Positions 1-7,997 of a stretch of DNA of 64,000 nt are shown piece after piece. The translations under genes were made by a program, and so were the position numbers. Below the pieces are notes generated by a model. The model saw only the letters and a program-made list of their open reading frames with translations. It searched no databases and was not told the DNA's origin. Position 1 is the stretch's first letter; every line of letters begins with the position of its first letter. This DNA comes from Nocardioides szechwanensis (GTDB lineage: Bacteria > Actinomycetota > Actinomycetes > Propionibacteriales > Nocardioidaceae), in assembly GCF_900103935.1 (NCBI RefSeq), contig NZ_FNIC01000002.1:496001-560000 (forward strand), written 5' to 3'.

Positions 1-752
1 TGCGCGCGGCGATCCGGCCCGGCGAGACCAAGCTGGTGTGGGTCGAGACCCCCACCAACCCGCTGCTCAACATCGGCGACATCGAGGCCCTCGCGGCCGT
101 CGCCCACGATGCCGGTGCGCTGCTGGTCGTGGACAACACGTTCGCCTCGCCCTACCTCCAGCAGCCGCTGGTCCTCGGTGCCGACGTCGTCGTCCACTCG
201 ACCACGAAGTACGTCGGCGGCCACTCCGACGTGGTCGGCGGTGCGATCGTCGTACGCGACCTCGACGTCGCCGAGGCCGTCACGTTCCACCAGAACGCCA
301 TGGGTGCGGTGCCCGGCCCGTTCGACTCGTTCCTCACCCACCGCGGGCTCAAGACGCTCGCGGTGCGCATGGACCGCCACTGCGACAACGCCGAGCGGGT
401 CGTCGAGTTCCTCACCGGCCACCCCGCGGTCAGCCAGGTGATCTACCCCGGCCTCGAGGAGCACCCCGGGCACGCGGTCGCGGGGCGCCAGATGAAGCGG
501 TACGGCGGGATGGTGTCGTTCCGCGTCGCCGGCGGCGAGGCCGCGGCGCTCGCCGTCTGCGAGCGCACCGAGGTCTTCACGCTGGCCGAGTCCTTGGGCG
601 GGATCGAGTCGCTGATCGAGCACCCCGGTCGGATGACCCACGCGAGCGTGGCCGGCACCGACCTCGAGGTGCCCGCGGACCTGGTCCGGCTCAGCGTCGG
701 CATCGAGACAGTCGACGACCTGATCGCCGACCTCGACCGTGCGTTCGGCTGA
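1..752 (+). CDS. Cystathionine gamma-synthase/lyase family PLP enzyme (5' truncated)
   Basis: This is the C-terminal two thirds of a Cys/Met-metabolism PLP enzyme. The reading frame is open from base 3, so the real start lies before the window. The visible protein has the ETPTNP motif, the VVDNTFASPYLQQP strand that carries the PLP-contacting Asp, and HSTTKYVGGHSD, whose Lys forms the Schiff base with PLP. The end (SLGGIESLIEHP, then LSVGIET) is typical of the family. It should make or split cystathionine in the cytosol (transsulfuration). Sequence alone does not separate synthase (MetB) from gamma-lyase. The next gene starts 14 bp before this one stops, so the two are probably cotranscribed. 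Confidence 0.93.
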   Translation, partial: RAAIRPGETKLVWVETPTNPLLNIGDIEALAAVAHDAGALLVVDNTFASPYLQQPLVLGADVVVHSTTKYVGGHSDVVGGAIVVRDLDVAEAVTFHQNAMGAVPGPFDSFLTHRGLKTLAVRMDRHCDNAERVVEFLTGHPAVSQVIYPGLEEHPGHAVAGRQMKRYGGMVSFRVAGGEAAALAVCERTEVFTLAESLGGIESLIEHPGRMTHASVAGTDLEVPADLVRLSVGIETVDDLIADLDRAFG

Positions 753-2115
753 CGTCGCGGTCTGCGTCGACTTCGGCTCGACGTTCACCAAGGCCTCGCT
801 GGTCGACCTGACGCAGGGCCGGATCGTGGCCTCCGCCGAGCACGCCACCACGCTGCCGGTCGACGGGGTCGGCGACGTCCTCGACGGGTACGACGAGTGC
901 CTGACCGCGCTGGTGGCCGCCGACCCGCGCGCGGCGGACGCCGAGGTGCTCGCCTGCTCGAGCGCCGGAGGAGGGCTGCGGATCGCGGTGATCGGCAACG
1001 AGGAGCTGGTGACCGCGGAGGCGGGTCGCCGGGTGGCGCTCTCCAGCGGCGGCAAGGTGGTCGAGGTGGTCGCGGCGGCGGGTCGTGGCCCTGACAGTGC
1101 GCCCTACCGCTCGCTGAGGCACACGACCCGGCCCGACGTCGTACTGCTCACCGGCGGCACCGACGGCGGCAACAGCGACGTGCTGCTCCAGGCGGCACGC
1201 GACCTGGTGGCGTCCGGGTGGACCGGCCCGGTCGTCGTGGCCGGCAACGTCGAGGCGCAGGCCGAGGTCGGCGACGTCCTCGGCGCAGTGCCGCACGTGC
1301 TGGCCGACAACGTGGTGCCCAAGATCGGCGTGCTGGCCCCGGCCGGCGCGCGCGCCGCGATCCGCGAGATGTTCCTGGCCCACGTGATCGGCGGCAAGCA
1401 CCTCAGCAGCCGCGCCGACTTCACGGCCATGGTTCGCGGCGCCACGCCCGACCTCGTGCTCACCGGCGTCGAGCTGCTCGCCAACGGGCTCGACAGCGAG
1501 CACCCCGGAGCCGGCGACGTGGTCGTGGTCGACGTCGGCGGCGCGACCACCGACGTGCACTCGGTCGTCGAGGTCGACCCCGAGGACTCCGGCCTCTCCC
1601 GCGAGGTGGTGGCGACGACGCCGGTCACCCGCACCGTCGAGGGCGACCTCGGGATGCGCTGGTCGGCGCACACCACCGTCGAGGCGGCCGGCCTCCCCGA
1701 TCTCGCCCACCAGGCCGTACGCCGTGCGTCGGACCCGGGCTTCCTCCCCACCACCGCCGACGAGCAGGACGCCGACGAGGCGATCGCCCGGGCCGCGGTC
1801 GGGCTGGCCCTGCGCCGGCACGCCGGCCGGTCGAAGGTCGTGGTCGGGCCCGAGGGCCGCGTGGTCGAGCGCTCCGGCAAGGACCTGCGCGAGGTGGACC
1901 TCCTGGTCGGGTCCGGCGGCGTGCTGCGCCACGGCCGCGACGGTGTGGCCGAGCGGGTGCTCGCCGGCAGCGTCGGTGCCGACCTCGACGGTGCGTGGCA
2001 GCTGCCGGAGCGGGCCCGAGTCGTCGTGGACTCGTCGTACGTCCTGGCGGCGGTGGGGCTGCTCGCCGCCGACCACCCCGACGCCGCCTACCGGCTCGCG
2101 ATGACACTGCTGTGA
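739..2115 (+). CDS. Glutamate mutase L (MutL/GlmL)-like ASKHA-fold protein
   Basis: A 458-residue protein of the GlmL/MutL family, which is encoded beside B12-dependent glutamate mutase in clostridia and is thought to act as an ATPase-like accessory or reactivation factor. ASKHA-type motifs are visible: phosphate-1 DFGSTFTKASLVD near residue 11, phosphate-2 VVVDVGGATTDVHS near residue 260, and an adenosine-type LVGSGGVLRHG near residue 388. The GTG start lies inside the 3' end of the preceding cystathionine enzyme gene. No glutamate mutase subunit is encoded in the window, so the partner is unknown here. Family assignment is firm; function is inferred. Confidence 0.82.
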   Translation: MRSADVAVCVDFGSTFTKASLVDLTQGRIVASAEHATTLPVDGVGDVLDGYDECLTALVAADPRAADAEVLACSSAGGGLRIAVIGNEELVTAEAGRRVALSSGGKVVEVVAAAGRGPDSAPYRSLRHTTRPDVVLLTGGTDGGNSDVLLQAARDLVASGWTGPVVVAGNVEAQAEVGDVLGAVPHVLADNVVPKIGVLAPAGARAAIREMFLAHVIGGKHLSSRADFTAMVRGATPDLVLTGVELLANGLDSEHPGAGDVVVVDVGGATTDVHSVVEVDPEDSGLSREVVATTPVTRTVEGDLGMRWSAHTTVEAAGLPDLAHQAVRRASDPGFLPTTADEQDADEAIARAAVGLALRRHAGRSKVVVGPEGRVVERSGKDLREVDLLVGSGGVLRHGRDGVAERVLAGSVGADLDGAWQLPERARVVVDSSYVLAAVGLLAADHPDAAYRLAMTLL

Positions 2116-2129
2116 CACCCGTTGTCACA
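2111..2129. repeat. Inverted repeat TGTGACA-N5-TGTCACA upstream of the AI-2E-family gene
   Basis: Perfect 7-bp arms flank cccgt. The repeat overlaps the stop codon of the MutL-like gene and lies about 20-40 bp before the predicted leaderless start at 2152, which is where an activator or repressor would bind. It could also be a short hairpin at the 3' end of the upstream gene. The half-site spacing (TGTGA-N9-TCACA) is not that of a CRP site. Confidence 0.4.
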
Positions 2130-2139
2130 CCCCCTGGCC

Positions 2140-2145
2140 TAGGGT
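2140..2145 (+). promoter_or_regulatory. -10 box TAGGGT, leaderless promoter of the AI-2E-family gene
   Basis: TAGGGT ends 6 nt before the GTG at 2152, so transcription should start at or next to the start codon. No Shine-Dalgarno sequence precedes that GTG. An inverted repeat lies just upstream at 2111-2129. Confidence 0.55.
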
Positions 2146-2151
2146 GACGCC

Positions 2152-3471
2152 GTGAGCAACGACGACGCCGAACCGGGGCAGGACGCGCAGCCCGAGCACC
2201 GGCGTCGGCTCCGGCTCCCGGGCTCCTCGTCCCACCTCGAGCCGATCACCCAGCGCCTGGCCCACCAGTGGTCCGCGATGCGCGAGGAGCGGCGCAGCGA
2301 GCCGCCGGTGATCGTGTCCGGGCCGTCCAACTTCAACCGGGCCCAGGTCCCGTGGGGGCTGGACCTCGCCGCGGCGTGGGGCTGGCGCTTCCTCGTCATC
2401 GTGGCGGCCGGCGCGGTGCTCTTCAAGACGATCGGATTCTTCTCGGTCATCGCGCTCCCCGCGGTGATCGCCCTGCTCATCTCGGCGCTGGTCAGCCCCG
2501 TGGTCTCGTGGATGGCTCGCCACCACGTGCCGCGAGGCATTGCCGCGATCCTGGTGGTGCTCGGTGGCCTCGGCATGGTGGGTCTGCTCCTCACGTTCGC
2601 GGGGCAGCAGGTGGCCAACGGCGCCAACGACCTCGCCGACTCCACGGTCGAAGGCCTCGAGGAGATCAAGAACTGGCTCAAGAACGGTCCGGTCGACGCC
2701 AGCGAGTCGCAGATCAACAACTGGATCAACCAGGCACAGGACGGCATCGCGAGCCGGGCCGAGAACGGCGAGATCCTCAGCCAGGTGACCTCGCTCGGCA
2801 GCACTCTCACCCACGTGCTGGCCGGCTTCTTCATCGTGCTCTTCTCCACTTTCTTCTTCCTCGCCGACGGCGAGCGGATCTGGGCGTGGATGGTCCGGCT
2901 CTCCCCGCGCGCCGCCCGCTCCCATGTCGACAGCTCGGGTCGGGTCGCCTGGATCTCGCTGACCCAGTTCGTGCGCGCCACGGTGCTGGTCGCCCTCGTC
3001 GACGCGGTCGGCATCATGATCGGCGCCGCCGTGCTCCGCGTGCCGTTCGTGCTGGCGATCGGCGTGCTCGTGTTCCTCGGGTCGTTCGTGCCAATGATCG
3101 GTGCGTCTGTCGCCGGGACGGTCGCGGTCCTGGTGGCGCTCGTGGACCAGGGCCCGATCACCGCGCTGCTGATGCTCGGCGTCGTGATCGGAGTCCAGCA
3201 GATCGAGGGGCACGTGCTCCAGCCGTTCCTCATGGGCCGCTGGGTCTCGATGCATCCCCTTGGTGTCATCTTCGCCATCGGTGCCGGCGTCATCGTGGCC
3301 GGCGTGGCCGGGGCCCTCGTCGCCGTACCCCTGGCCGCCGCCGCTAACGCCGTCGTCCAGCACCTGGCGACCTATACGCCGATCGGCGACGAGGATCCGG
3401 TGGAGGAGCTCCGGCAGGACTACGAGGAGACCGGCACGAGCGTGGAGATCGAGGCGCCGGTTGATGAGTGA
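2152..3471 (+). CDS. AI-2E family (PerM/UPF0118) membrane transporter
   Basis: A 439-residue polytopic membrane protein of the AI-2E exporter family, whose members export autoinducer-2 or other small solutes or act as Na+/H+ antiporters. About 65 cytoplasmic N-terminal residues precede a pair of hydrophobic helices (around residues 80-120), a helix near 140, a long polar loop (around 165-215), and a C-terminal helical block carrying the family-typical GVQQIEGHVLQPFLMGR segment. The start is GTG, with a TAGGGT -10 box 6 nt before it. The last codons overlap the start of ilvA by 8 bp, implying coupling. The real substrate cannot be read from sequence. Confidence 0.87.
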   Translation: MSNDDAEPGQDAQPEHRRRLRLPGSSSHLEPITQRLAHQWSAMREERRSEPPVIVSGPSNFNRAQVPWGLDLAAAWGWRFLVIVAAGAVLFKTIGFFSVIALPAVIALLISALVSPVVSWMARHHVPRGIAAILVVLGGLGMVGLLLTFAGQQVANGANDLADSTVEGLEEIKNWLKNGPVDASESQINNWINQAQDGIASRAENGEILSQVTSLGSTLTHVLAGFFIVLFSTFFFLADGERIWAWMVRLSPRAARSHVDSSGRVAWISLTQFVRATVLVALVDAVGIMIGAAVLRVPFVLAIGVLVFLGSFVPMIGASVAGTVAVLVALVDQGPITALLMLGVVIGVQQIEGHVLQPFLMGRWVSMHPLGVIFAIGAGVIVAGVAGALVAVPLAAAANAVVQHLATYTPIGDEDPVEELRQDYEETGTSVEIEAPVDE

Positions 3472-4669
3472 CGTGACGTTGGACGACATCGAGTCGGCGC
3501 GGGCGGTCCTCGCCGGGGTCTCCATCAACACCCCGATGGAGGAGTCCCGGTGGCTCTCCGCGCTGGTCGGCGGTCCGGTGTGGCTCAAGTGCGAGAACCT
3601 CCAGCGCACCGGCTCCTTCAAGGCCCGCGGTGCCTACGTCCGGATCTCGCGGCTCACCCCCGAGGAACGGGCCCGCGGCGTCGTGGCGGCGTCGGCCGGC
3701 AACCACGCACAGGGTGTGGCACTCGCCGCGCAGCTGCTCGGCATCCACTCCACCGTGTTCATGCCGGAGGGCGCTCCGATCCCGAAGGAGAAGGCCACTC
3801 GGGGGTACGGCGCCGAGGTGGTCTTCGAGGGCCGCTACCTGGAGGACTCCCTGCGGGCCGCCGGGCAGCACGCGGCGGAGACGGGGGCCGTGCTGATCCA
3901 CCCCTTCGACCATGCCGACATCGTCGCGGGCCAGGGCACCTGCGGTCTCGAGATGGTCGAGCAGGCACCGGACATGCGCACGGTGCTGGTCCCGACCGGC
4001 GGCGGAGGGCTGCTCGCCGGGATCGCGATCGCGGTCAAGGCGCTGCTCCCCGGCGTTCGCGTCGTCGGCGTCCAGGCCAAGGGCGCTGCCGCCTATCCCG
4101 ACTCGCTGAGGCAGGGCCGCCCGGTCGCGCTGAGCTCCATGAACACCATGGCCGACGGCATCGCGGTCGGCCTGCCCGGCGAGATCACGTTCGCCGCGGT
4201 GCGCGACTACGTCGACGACATCATCACGGTCTCCGAGGAGTCGATGTCACGGGCGCTGCTGGCCCTGGTCGAACGGGCCAAGATGGTCGTCGAGCCGGCC
4301 GGAGCGGCCGCGGTCGCGGCGCTGCTCGACCAGCCGACGGCGTTCGAGACCCCGGTGGTCGCGGTCCTGTCGGGCGGCAACATCGACCCGCTCCTGCTGG
4401 GCAAGGTCATCCGTCACGGCATGGCCGCCGCGGGGCGCTACCTCAACCTGCGCGTCAACATCCCCGACCTGCCCGGCGGGCTGGCGAAGCTGCTCGCGGA
4501 GGTCGGCGACGCCGGCGCCAACGTCCTCGAGGTCGCACACGAGCGGATCTCGCCGCTGCTGCACCTCGACGAGGTCGAGGTACACCTCCAGCTCGAGACG
4601 CGCGGCGAGCCGCACGCCGCGAAGGTGAAGTCCCGCCTCCGCGAGTGCGGCTACACGATCGTCGAGTAA
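3464..4669 (+). CDS. ilvA: Threonine ammonia-lyase (threonine dehydratase) with C-terminal ACT domain
   Basis: Deaminates L-threonine to 2-oxobutanoate, the entry step to isoleucine. The 401-residue product has the PLP lysine in GSFKARGAY (Lys53), the AASAGNHAQGVA loop and the glycine-rich phosphate cradle PTGGGGLLAGIA. About 75 C-terminal residues (NLRVNIPDLPGGLAKLL onward) form an ACT-like regulatory domain. The length matches the short, single-ACT actinobacterial form rather than the 514-residue E. coli biosynthetic enzyme, so it could be biosynthetic or catabolic. ATG at 3464 is chosen because it overlaps the upstream stop by 8 bp. Two hairpins separate it from the convergent greA. Confidence 0.93.
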   Translation: MSDVTLDDIESARAVLAGVSINTPMEESRWLSALVGGPVWLKCENLQRTGSFKARGAYVRISRLTPEERARGVVAASAGNHAQGVALAAQLLGIHSTVFMPEGAPIPKEKATRGYGAEVVFEGRYLEDSLRAAGQHAAETGAVLIHPFDHADIVAGQGTCGLEMVEQAPDMRTVLVPTGGGGLLAGIAIAVKALLPGVRVVGVQAKGAAAYPDSLRQGRPVALSSMNTMADGIAVGLPGEITFAAVRDYVDDIITVSEESMSRALLALVERAKMVVEPAGAAAVAALLDQPTAFETPVVAVLSGGNIDPLLLGKVIRHGMAAAGRYLNLRVNIPDLPGGLAKLLAEVGDAGANVLEVAHERISPLLHLDEVEVHLQLETRGEPHAAKVKSRLRECGYTIVE

Positions 4670-4683
4670 GAGTGGAGCGACGG

Positions 4684-4733
4684 TGGAGCGACTCCGTCGC
4701 TCCATTGGGAGTACTCGCTGCGCTCGTACTCCC
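4684..4733. terminator. Pair of hairpins between convergent ilvA and greA
   Basis: Two back-to-back hairpins lie in the 70-bp convergent gap. TGGAGCGA (4684-4691) pairs with TCGCTCCA (4697-4704) across a 5-nt loop. GGGAGTAC (4707-4714) pairs with GTACTCCC (4726-4733). There is no T-tract, as is usual for actinobacterial terminators. Either hairpin can serve either strand. Confidence 0.65.
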
Positions 4734-4739
4734 GTCGCT

Positions 4740-5246
4740 TCACGAACCTGTGTAGGGGACCGCGTCGACGATGACGACCTCGAGCTGCTTGCCGTTGGGC
4801 GCCTCGAAGGAGACGGTCTCGCCCTTCTTGTGGCCGTTGATGGCCGAGCCGAGCGGGGACTGCGGGGAGTATGCGGTCAGGCCCTCGGGCTCGATCTCGC
4901 GGGCACCCAGCAGGAACGTCTCGGTCTCGTCCTCGGCGTCGCCGACGAAGCGGTAGGTGACGACCATGCCGGGCTCGACGACGCCGTCGTCGGGAGGGGT
5001 CTCGCCGACCTCGGCGCGACGCAGCATGTCCTCGAGCTGCCTGATCCGGCCCTCGAGCTTGCCCTGCTCCTCGCGGGCGGCGTGGTAGCCGCCGTTCTCC
5101 TTGAGGTCACCCTCGTCACGCGCAGCGCTGATCTTGGAGATGATCTCTTCGCGCACAGGCCCCTTGAGGTTGGCCAGCTCGGCCGTGAGCTTGTCGAAGG
5201 CGTCCTGGGTCAACCAGATGGTGCCCTGCTCGGTCTGCTGCGTCAT
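4740..5246 (-). CDS. greA: Transcription elongation factor GreA
   Basis: Rescues backtracked RNA polymerase by stimulating transcript cleavage. The 168-residue product has the N-terminal coiled coil with the acidic tip (ISAARDEGDLKENGGYHAAREEQ; Asp and Glu at the tip) and a C-terminal FKBP-like domain (GSAINGHKKGETVSFEAPNG). ATG at 5246 is chosen over the longer open frame because AGGAG sits 8 nt upstream and homology begins just after it. A near-consensus -10 (TATACT) lies about 120 bp upstream, giving a leader of over 100 nt. GreA next to DUF4307 and mca is a common actinobacterial arrangement. Confidence 0.95.
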   Translation of the reverse strand: MTQQTEQGTIWLTQDAFDKLTAELANLKGPVREEIISKISAARDEGDLKENGGYHAAREEQGKLEGRIRQLEDMLRRAEVGETPPDDGVVEPGMVVTYRFVGDAEDETETFLLGAREIEPEGLTAYSPQSPLGSAINGHKKGETVSFEAPNGKQLEVVIVDAVPYTGS

Positions 5247-5366
5247 GGGGGTACTCCTGTACTGCTGCATTAGTGGTGAGACTGCGTGGTGAGGCTTCGA
5301 GACAACGGGCCGATCGGCCGGTCTCGGCGTCGCAGGGCTGACGCCCCGGGGACGGGTCAAAGGATC

Positions 5367-5372
5367 AGTATA
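5367..5372 (-). promoter_or_regulatory. -10 box TATACT for greA
   Basis: Read on the minus strand, TATACT lies about 120 nt before the greA ATG, leaving a 5' leader of roughly 115 nt. No convincing -35 hexamer was found at the usual spacing. Confidence 0.45.
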
Positions 5373-5416
5373 CAAAGGAAGTGCCAAAGACCTGGTTCGT
5401 ACGGGCGGCAGCAGGC

Positions 5417-5833
5417 TCAGCGGCGGCGTGACTGGCCCTCGGCAAGACAGCCGACGGACTCGACGGACGTGGCCCGGCGCTCGGTGCGGATCGTCACCTC
5501 GAAGCGGTCGCCCTCGTCCGGGTCCGGGGTGAACGACAGGTCACCGACCGAGGAGTGGTCCTCCGCAAGGGCGCGCAGCATGCAGCTGGCCTCGATGTCG
5601 TCGTCGGAGAACTCGACCTGGAGCACCGCCGTCGCGGTGTGCTCGTCGACGATGTCGAACGACACCAGCTCGGAGTCGACGCTGGGGTTGGCGTGCTCCC
5701 ACGTGGTCCAGGCGAGCCACGCGAGGAAGGCGAGGGCGACGACGACGGAGACGGCGATGACGGCCCTGCGCCGGCCCGGCCGGGGCGCGCCGTACCGGTC
5801 GACCGAAGGTGCTGGGGGAGTCTGCGCGGTCAC
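5417..5833 (-). CDS. DUF4307 family membrane-anchored protein
   Basis: About 138 residues: a short cytoplasmic N-terminus rich in Pro and Arg, one transmembrane helix (about residues 25-45, [18 protein letters not shown]) and an extracytoplasmic beta-rich domain with two Cys (in ASCMLRAL and SVGCLAEG) that could form a disulfide. This matches DUF4307, found in actinobacteria beside greA and mca; its function is unknown. Two consecutive GTG codons could start it. GTG at 5833 is preferred because CACCCT, a weak -10, lies 6 nt upstream. It is divergent from mca with overlapping promoter DNA. Confidence 0.8.
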   Translation of the reverse strand: MTAQTPPAPSVDRYGAPRPGRRRAVIAVSVVVALAFLAWLAWTTWEHANPSVDSELVSFDIVDEHTATAVLQVEFSDDDIEASCMLRALAEDHSSVGDLSFTPDPDEGDRFEVTIRTERRATSVESVGCLAEGQSRRR

Positions 5834-5850
5834 CACTCCAGGGTGACACC

Positions 5851-5856
5851 TACGAT
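5851..5856 (+). promoter_or_regulatory. -10 box TACGAT, leaderless promoter of mca
   Basis: TACGAT ends 6 nt before the ATG at 5863. The GGAGG between them is only 1 nt from the ATG, too close to serve as a ribosome site, so a leaderless message is the better reading. Confidence 0.55.
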
Positions 5857-5862
5857 GGAGGG

Positions 5863-6759
5863 ATGCCGCAGCACCCTCCGACCGGCGCCCGTGAGGGCCT
5901 CCGGTTGATGCACGTGCACGCCCATCCCGACGACGAGTCCAGCAAGGGCGCCGCGTCCACCGCGCGCTACGTCGCCGAGGGCGTCGACGTCCACGTCGTC
6001 ACCTGCACCGGGGGCGAGCGCGGCTCGATCCTCAACCCGAAGATGGACCGACCCGAGATCCTGGCCAACATCTCCGAGGTGCGCCGCCAGGAGATGGAGC
6101 GCGCGCGCGACATCCTCGGCGTGACCCAGGACTGGCTCGGCTTCGTCGACTCGGGCTGGCCGGAGGGCGACCCCAAGCCCCCGCTGCCCGAGGGCTGCTT
6201 CGCCCAGGTCCCGCTCGAGGAGGCGACCGAGCGGCTGGTCGCGCTGATCCGCTCGTTCCGGCCCCACGTGGTCACGACGTACGACGAGCGGGGCGGCTAC
6301 CCGCACCCCGACCACATCCGCTGCCACGAGGTGAGCGTCGCGGCGTTCGCGGCGGCCGGCGACCCTTCGCTGTTCCCCGACGCGGGGGAGCCGTGGCAGC
6401 CGCTCAAGCTCTACTACCACCACTCGTTCAACCGGCCCCGGATGCAGGCGATCCACGAGGCGATGCTCGCCCACGACCTCGAGTCGCCGTGGGCCGAGCG
6501 GCTCGCCGAGTGGAAGCCAGAGCCCGAGTGGGACGCCCGGATCACGACCAAGGTTCCGTGCGCCGACTACTTCGGCGTGCGCGACCAGGCGCTGCTCGCC
6601 CACGCCACCCAGATCGACCCCGACGGCTTCTGGTTCGCAGTGCCCCGCGAGCTCCAGGAGAAGGTCTGGCCGACCGAGGACTACGAGCTGGTCGTGAGCC
6701 ACGTCGCGTCGAGAACCCCCGAGGACGACCTGTTCGCCGCCATCATCGACCCCGCCTGA
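5863..6759 (+). CDS. mca: Mycothiol S-conjugate amidase Mca
   Basis: Cleaves mycothiol S-conjugates of electrophiles to a mercapturic acid and GlcN-Ins, the detoxification arm of mycothiol metabolism. The 298-residue, LmbE-fold zinc hydrolase shows HAHPDDE (residues 19-25; His21 and Asp24 are zinc ligands), TCTGGERGS, and [11 protein letters not shown] carrying the third zinc His. The length and the [17 protein letters not shown] loop fit Mca rather than the paralogous deacetylase MshB. The start is set by the -10 box 6 nt upstream. Presence of this enzyme shows the host makes mycothiol. Confidence 0.95.
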   Translation: MPQHPPTGAREGLRLMHVHAHPDDESSKGAASTARYVAEGVDVHVVTCTGGERGSILNPKMDRPEILANISEVRRQEMERARDILGVTQDWLGFVDSGWPEGDPKPPLPEGCFAQVPLEEATERLVALIRSFRPHVVTTYDERGGYPHPDHIRCHEVSVAAFAAAGDPSLFPDAGEPWQPLKLYYHHSFNRPRMQAIHEAMLAHDLESPWAERLAEWKPEPEWDARITTKVPCADYFGVRDQALLAHATQIDPDGFWFAVPRELQEKVWPTEDYELVVSHVASRTPEDDLFAAIIDPA

Positions 6760-6771
6760 GAGACTGTGACC

Positions 6772-6993
6772 ATGGACGCCTTGACCCTGCTTCTTCTCCC
6801 GCTCGTGGAGAAGGGACCCGAGCCCAACGACGTCGTCGCCGGCTGGACCGCCTTCGCGCTCTTCGGGCTGGGCATCCTCGCTGTCGCCCTGCTCGGCTTC
6901 AGCCTCACCAAGCACCTCAAGCGCGCCGCCCAGTCCGAGGCCGAGGGCCGTTTCGACCCCTCCACCAAGAAGTCGCAACCCGGACACCCCTGA
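6772..6993 (+). CDS. Small single-span membrane protein downstream of mca
   Basis: A 73-residue protein with one clear hydrophobic helix (about residues 20-43, GWTAFALFGLGILAVALLGFSLTKHL) and a basic cytoplasmic tail. It starts 12 bp after mca stops, so it is probably cotranscribed. Similar small proteins occur after mca in related genomes, but no function is known. GTG at 6766 is an alternative start. Confidence 0.65.
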   Translation: MDALTLLLLPLVEKGPEPNDVVAGWTAFALFGLGILAVALLGFSLTKHLKRAAQSEAEGRFDPSTKKSQPGHP

Positions 6994-7057
6994 CGTCACC
7001 TCCGACAACACGCACGTCACTGCGGCGCGGTGGCTTCCCCGGCCCGCCGCGCATTTG

Positions 7058-7063
7058 TAGCGT
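7058..7063 (+). promoter_or_regulatory. -10 box TAGCGT, leaderless promoter
   Basis: TAGCGT ends 6 nt before the GTG at 7070, which has no Shine-Dalgarno sequence. Confidence 0.5.
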
Positions 7064-7069
7064 CGATGC

Positions 7070-7960
7070 GTGACCCGGACTAGACCATCTCCCACGGCAC
7101 CGCTGCGCCGTACGTCCAATGGCGTGGGCGCGCTCGTGGGGTTGCTGGCGCTCGTCCTCGGGGTCCCGGCCGTCGCCGTGCCGACCCTGCCCGCGCCGTC
7201 CGATACTCCCCGCGCGCGCTACGCGTCGTTCCAGGTCGCCACGTTCAACATCCTGGGCAGCCAGCACACGGTGGGACCCGGCGGGCGCCCACCGGGCAAG
7301 AAGCGGGCCCGGATCGTCAGCGAGCTGATCGAGCGCAAGAGCCTCGACCTGGTGGGGCTCCAGGAGGTGCAGGCCGACCAGCTCCTCGTGCTCAAGCACG
7401 AGCTGGACCACTACCGGATCTGGCCGGCCTACCAGCTCGGCAAGGGATCGTTGCGGTTGCAGGTCGTGTGGCGCGAGCGGGCCTTCGACCTGCTCGACAC
7501 AGGCACGCTCGTGACCAAGTTCGACCACCAGAACCGGCCGATCCCCTGGGTCCTGCTCCGCCACCGCGCCACCGGGCGGGCGCTCTACGTCATCGACGTG
7601 CACAACTCTCCCCGTAACCAGGAGCTCGAACGCGACCGGGCGACCGGTCGGATCATCGAGCTCGTGCACCGGCTGCGGAGCACCGGGCGCACCGTCCTGC
7701 TGCTGGGCGACCTCAACGAGCACCGGGAGGGCTTCTGCAAGGTCGTCGGGCGCACCGACCTCAGAGCGGCTAACGGCGGCTGGGTCTCGGCTCGGCGCTG
7801 CGCGCCGCCCGAACGCCCACTTCGGGTCGACTGGATCTTTGGGCGAGGGCTTCTGGAGCTCTCCGACTACGAGTCCGAGGACGGCAAGGCAGTACGTCGT
7901 GCCAGCGACCACCATCTCGTCCGCGCGACCGCCCGGCTGAGGTCCAGGGTCGGTCGTTGA
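7070..7960 (+). CDS. Secreted endonuclease/exonuclease/phosphatase (EEP) family protein, copy 1
   Basis: A 296-residue protein with a hydrophobic N-terminal export or anchor segment (about residues 17-36) followed by an EEP fold, the family of DNase I, sphingomyelinase and inositol phosphatases. Visible motifs are ATFNILGSQHT, the metal-binding Glu in VGLQEVQ, LGDLNEH and the catalytic Asp-His in SDHHLV. The metal-dependent phosphodiester or phosphomonoester substrate cannot be told from sequence. It is a clear paralogue of the next gene, with the same motif wording, so the pair arose by tandem duplication. Confidence 0.83.
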   Translation: MTRTRPSPTAPLRRTSNGVGALVGLLALVLGVPAVAVPTLPAPSDTPRARYASFQVATFNILGSQHTVGPGGRPPGKKRARIVSELIERKSLDLVGLQEVQADQLLVLKHELDHYRIWPAYQLGKGSLRLQVVWRERAFDLLDTGTLVTKFDHQNRPIPWVLLRHRATGRALYVIDVHNSPRNQELERDRATGRIIELVHRLRSTGRTVLLLGDLNEHREGFCKVVGRTDLRAANGGWVSARRCAPPERPLRVDWIFGRGLLELSDYESEDGKAVRRASDHHLVRATARLRSRVGR

Positions 7961-7985
7961 TGGGGTGATCGGCCGCTCCGGCCGC

Positions 7986-7991
7986 TATCCT
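7986..7991 (+). promoter_or_regulatory. -10 box TATCCT, leaderless promoter
   Basis: TATCCT ends 6 nt before the GTG at 7998 and so selects this start over the longer open frame. It also means the second EEP gene has its own promoter. Confidence 0.55.
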
Positions 7992-7997
7992 CGTCCG

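Noticed and set aside
691..2118. 475-codon open frame opposite the MutL-like gene
   Set aside because: Same type of antisense shadow; repetitive composition and no motif.
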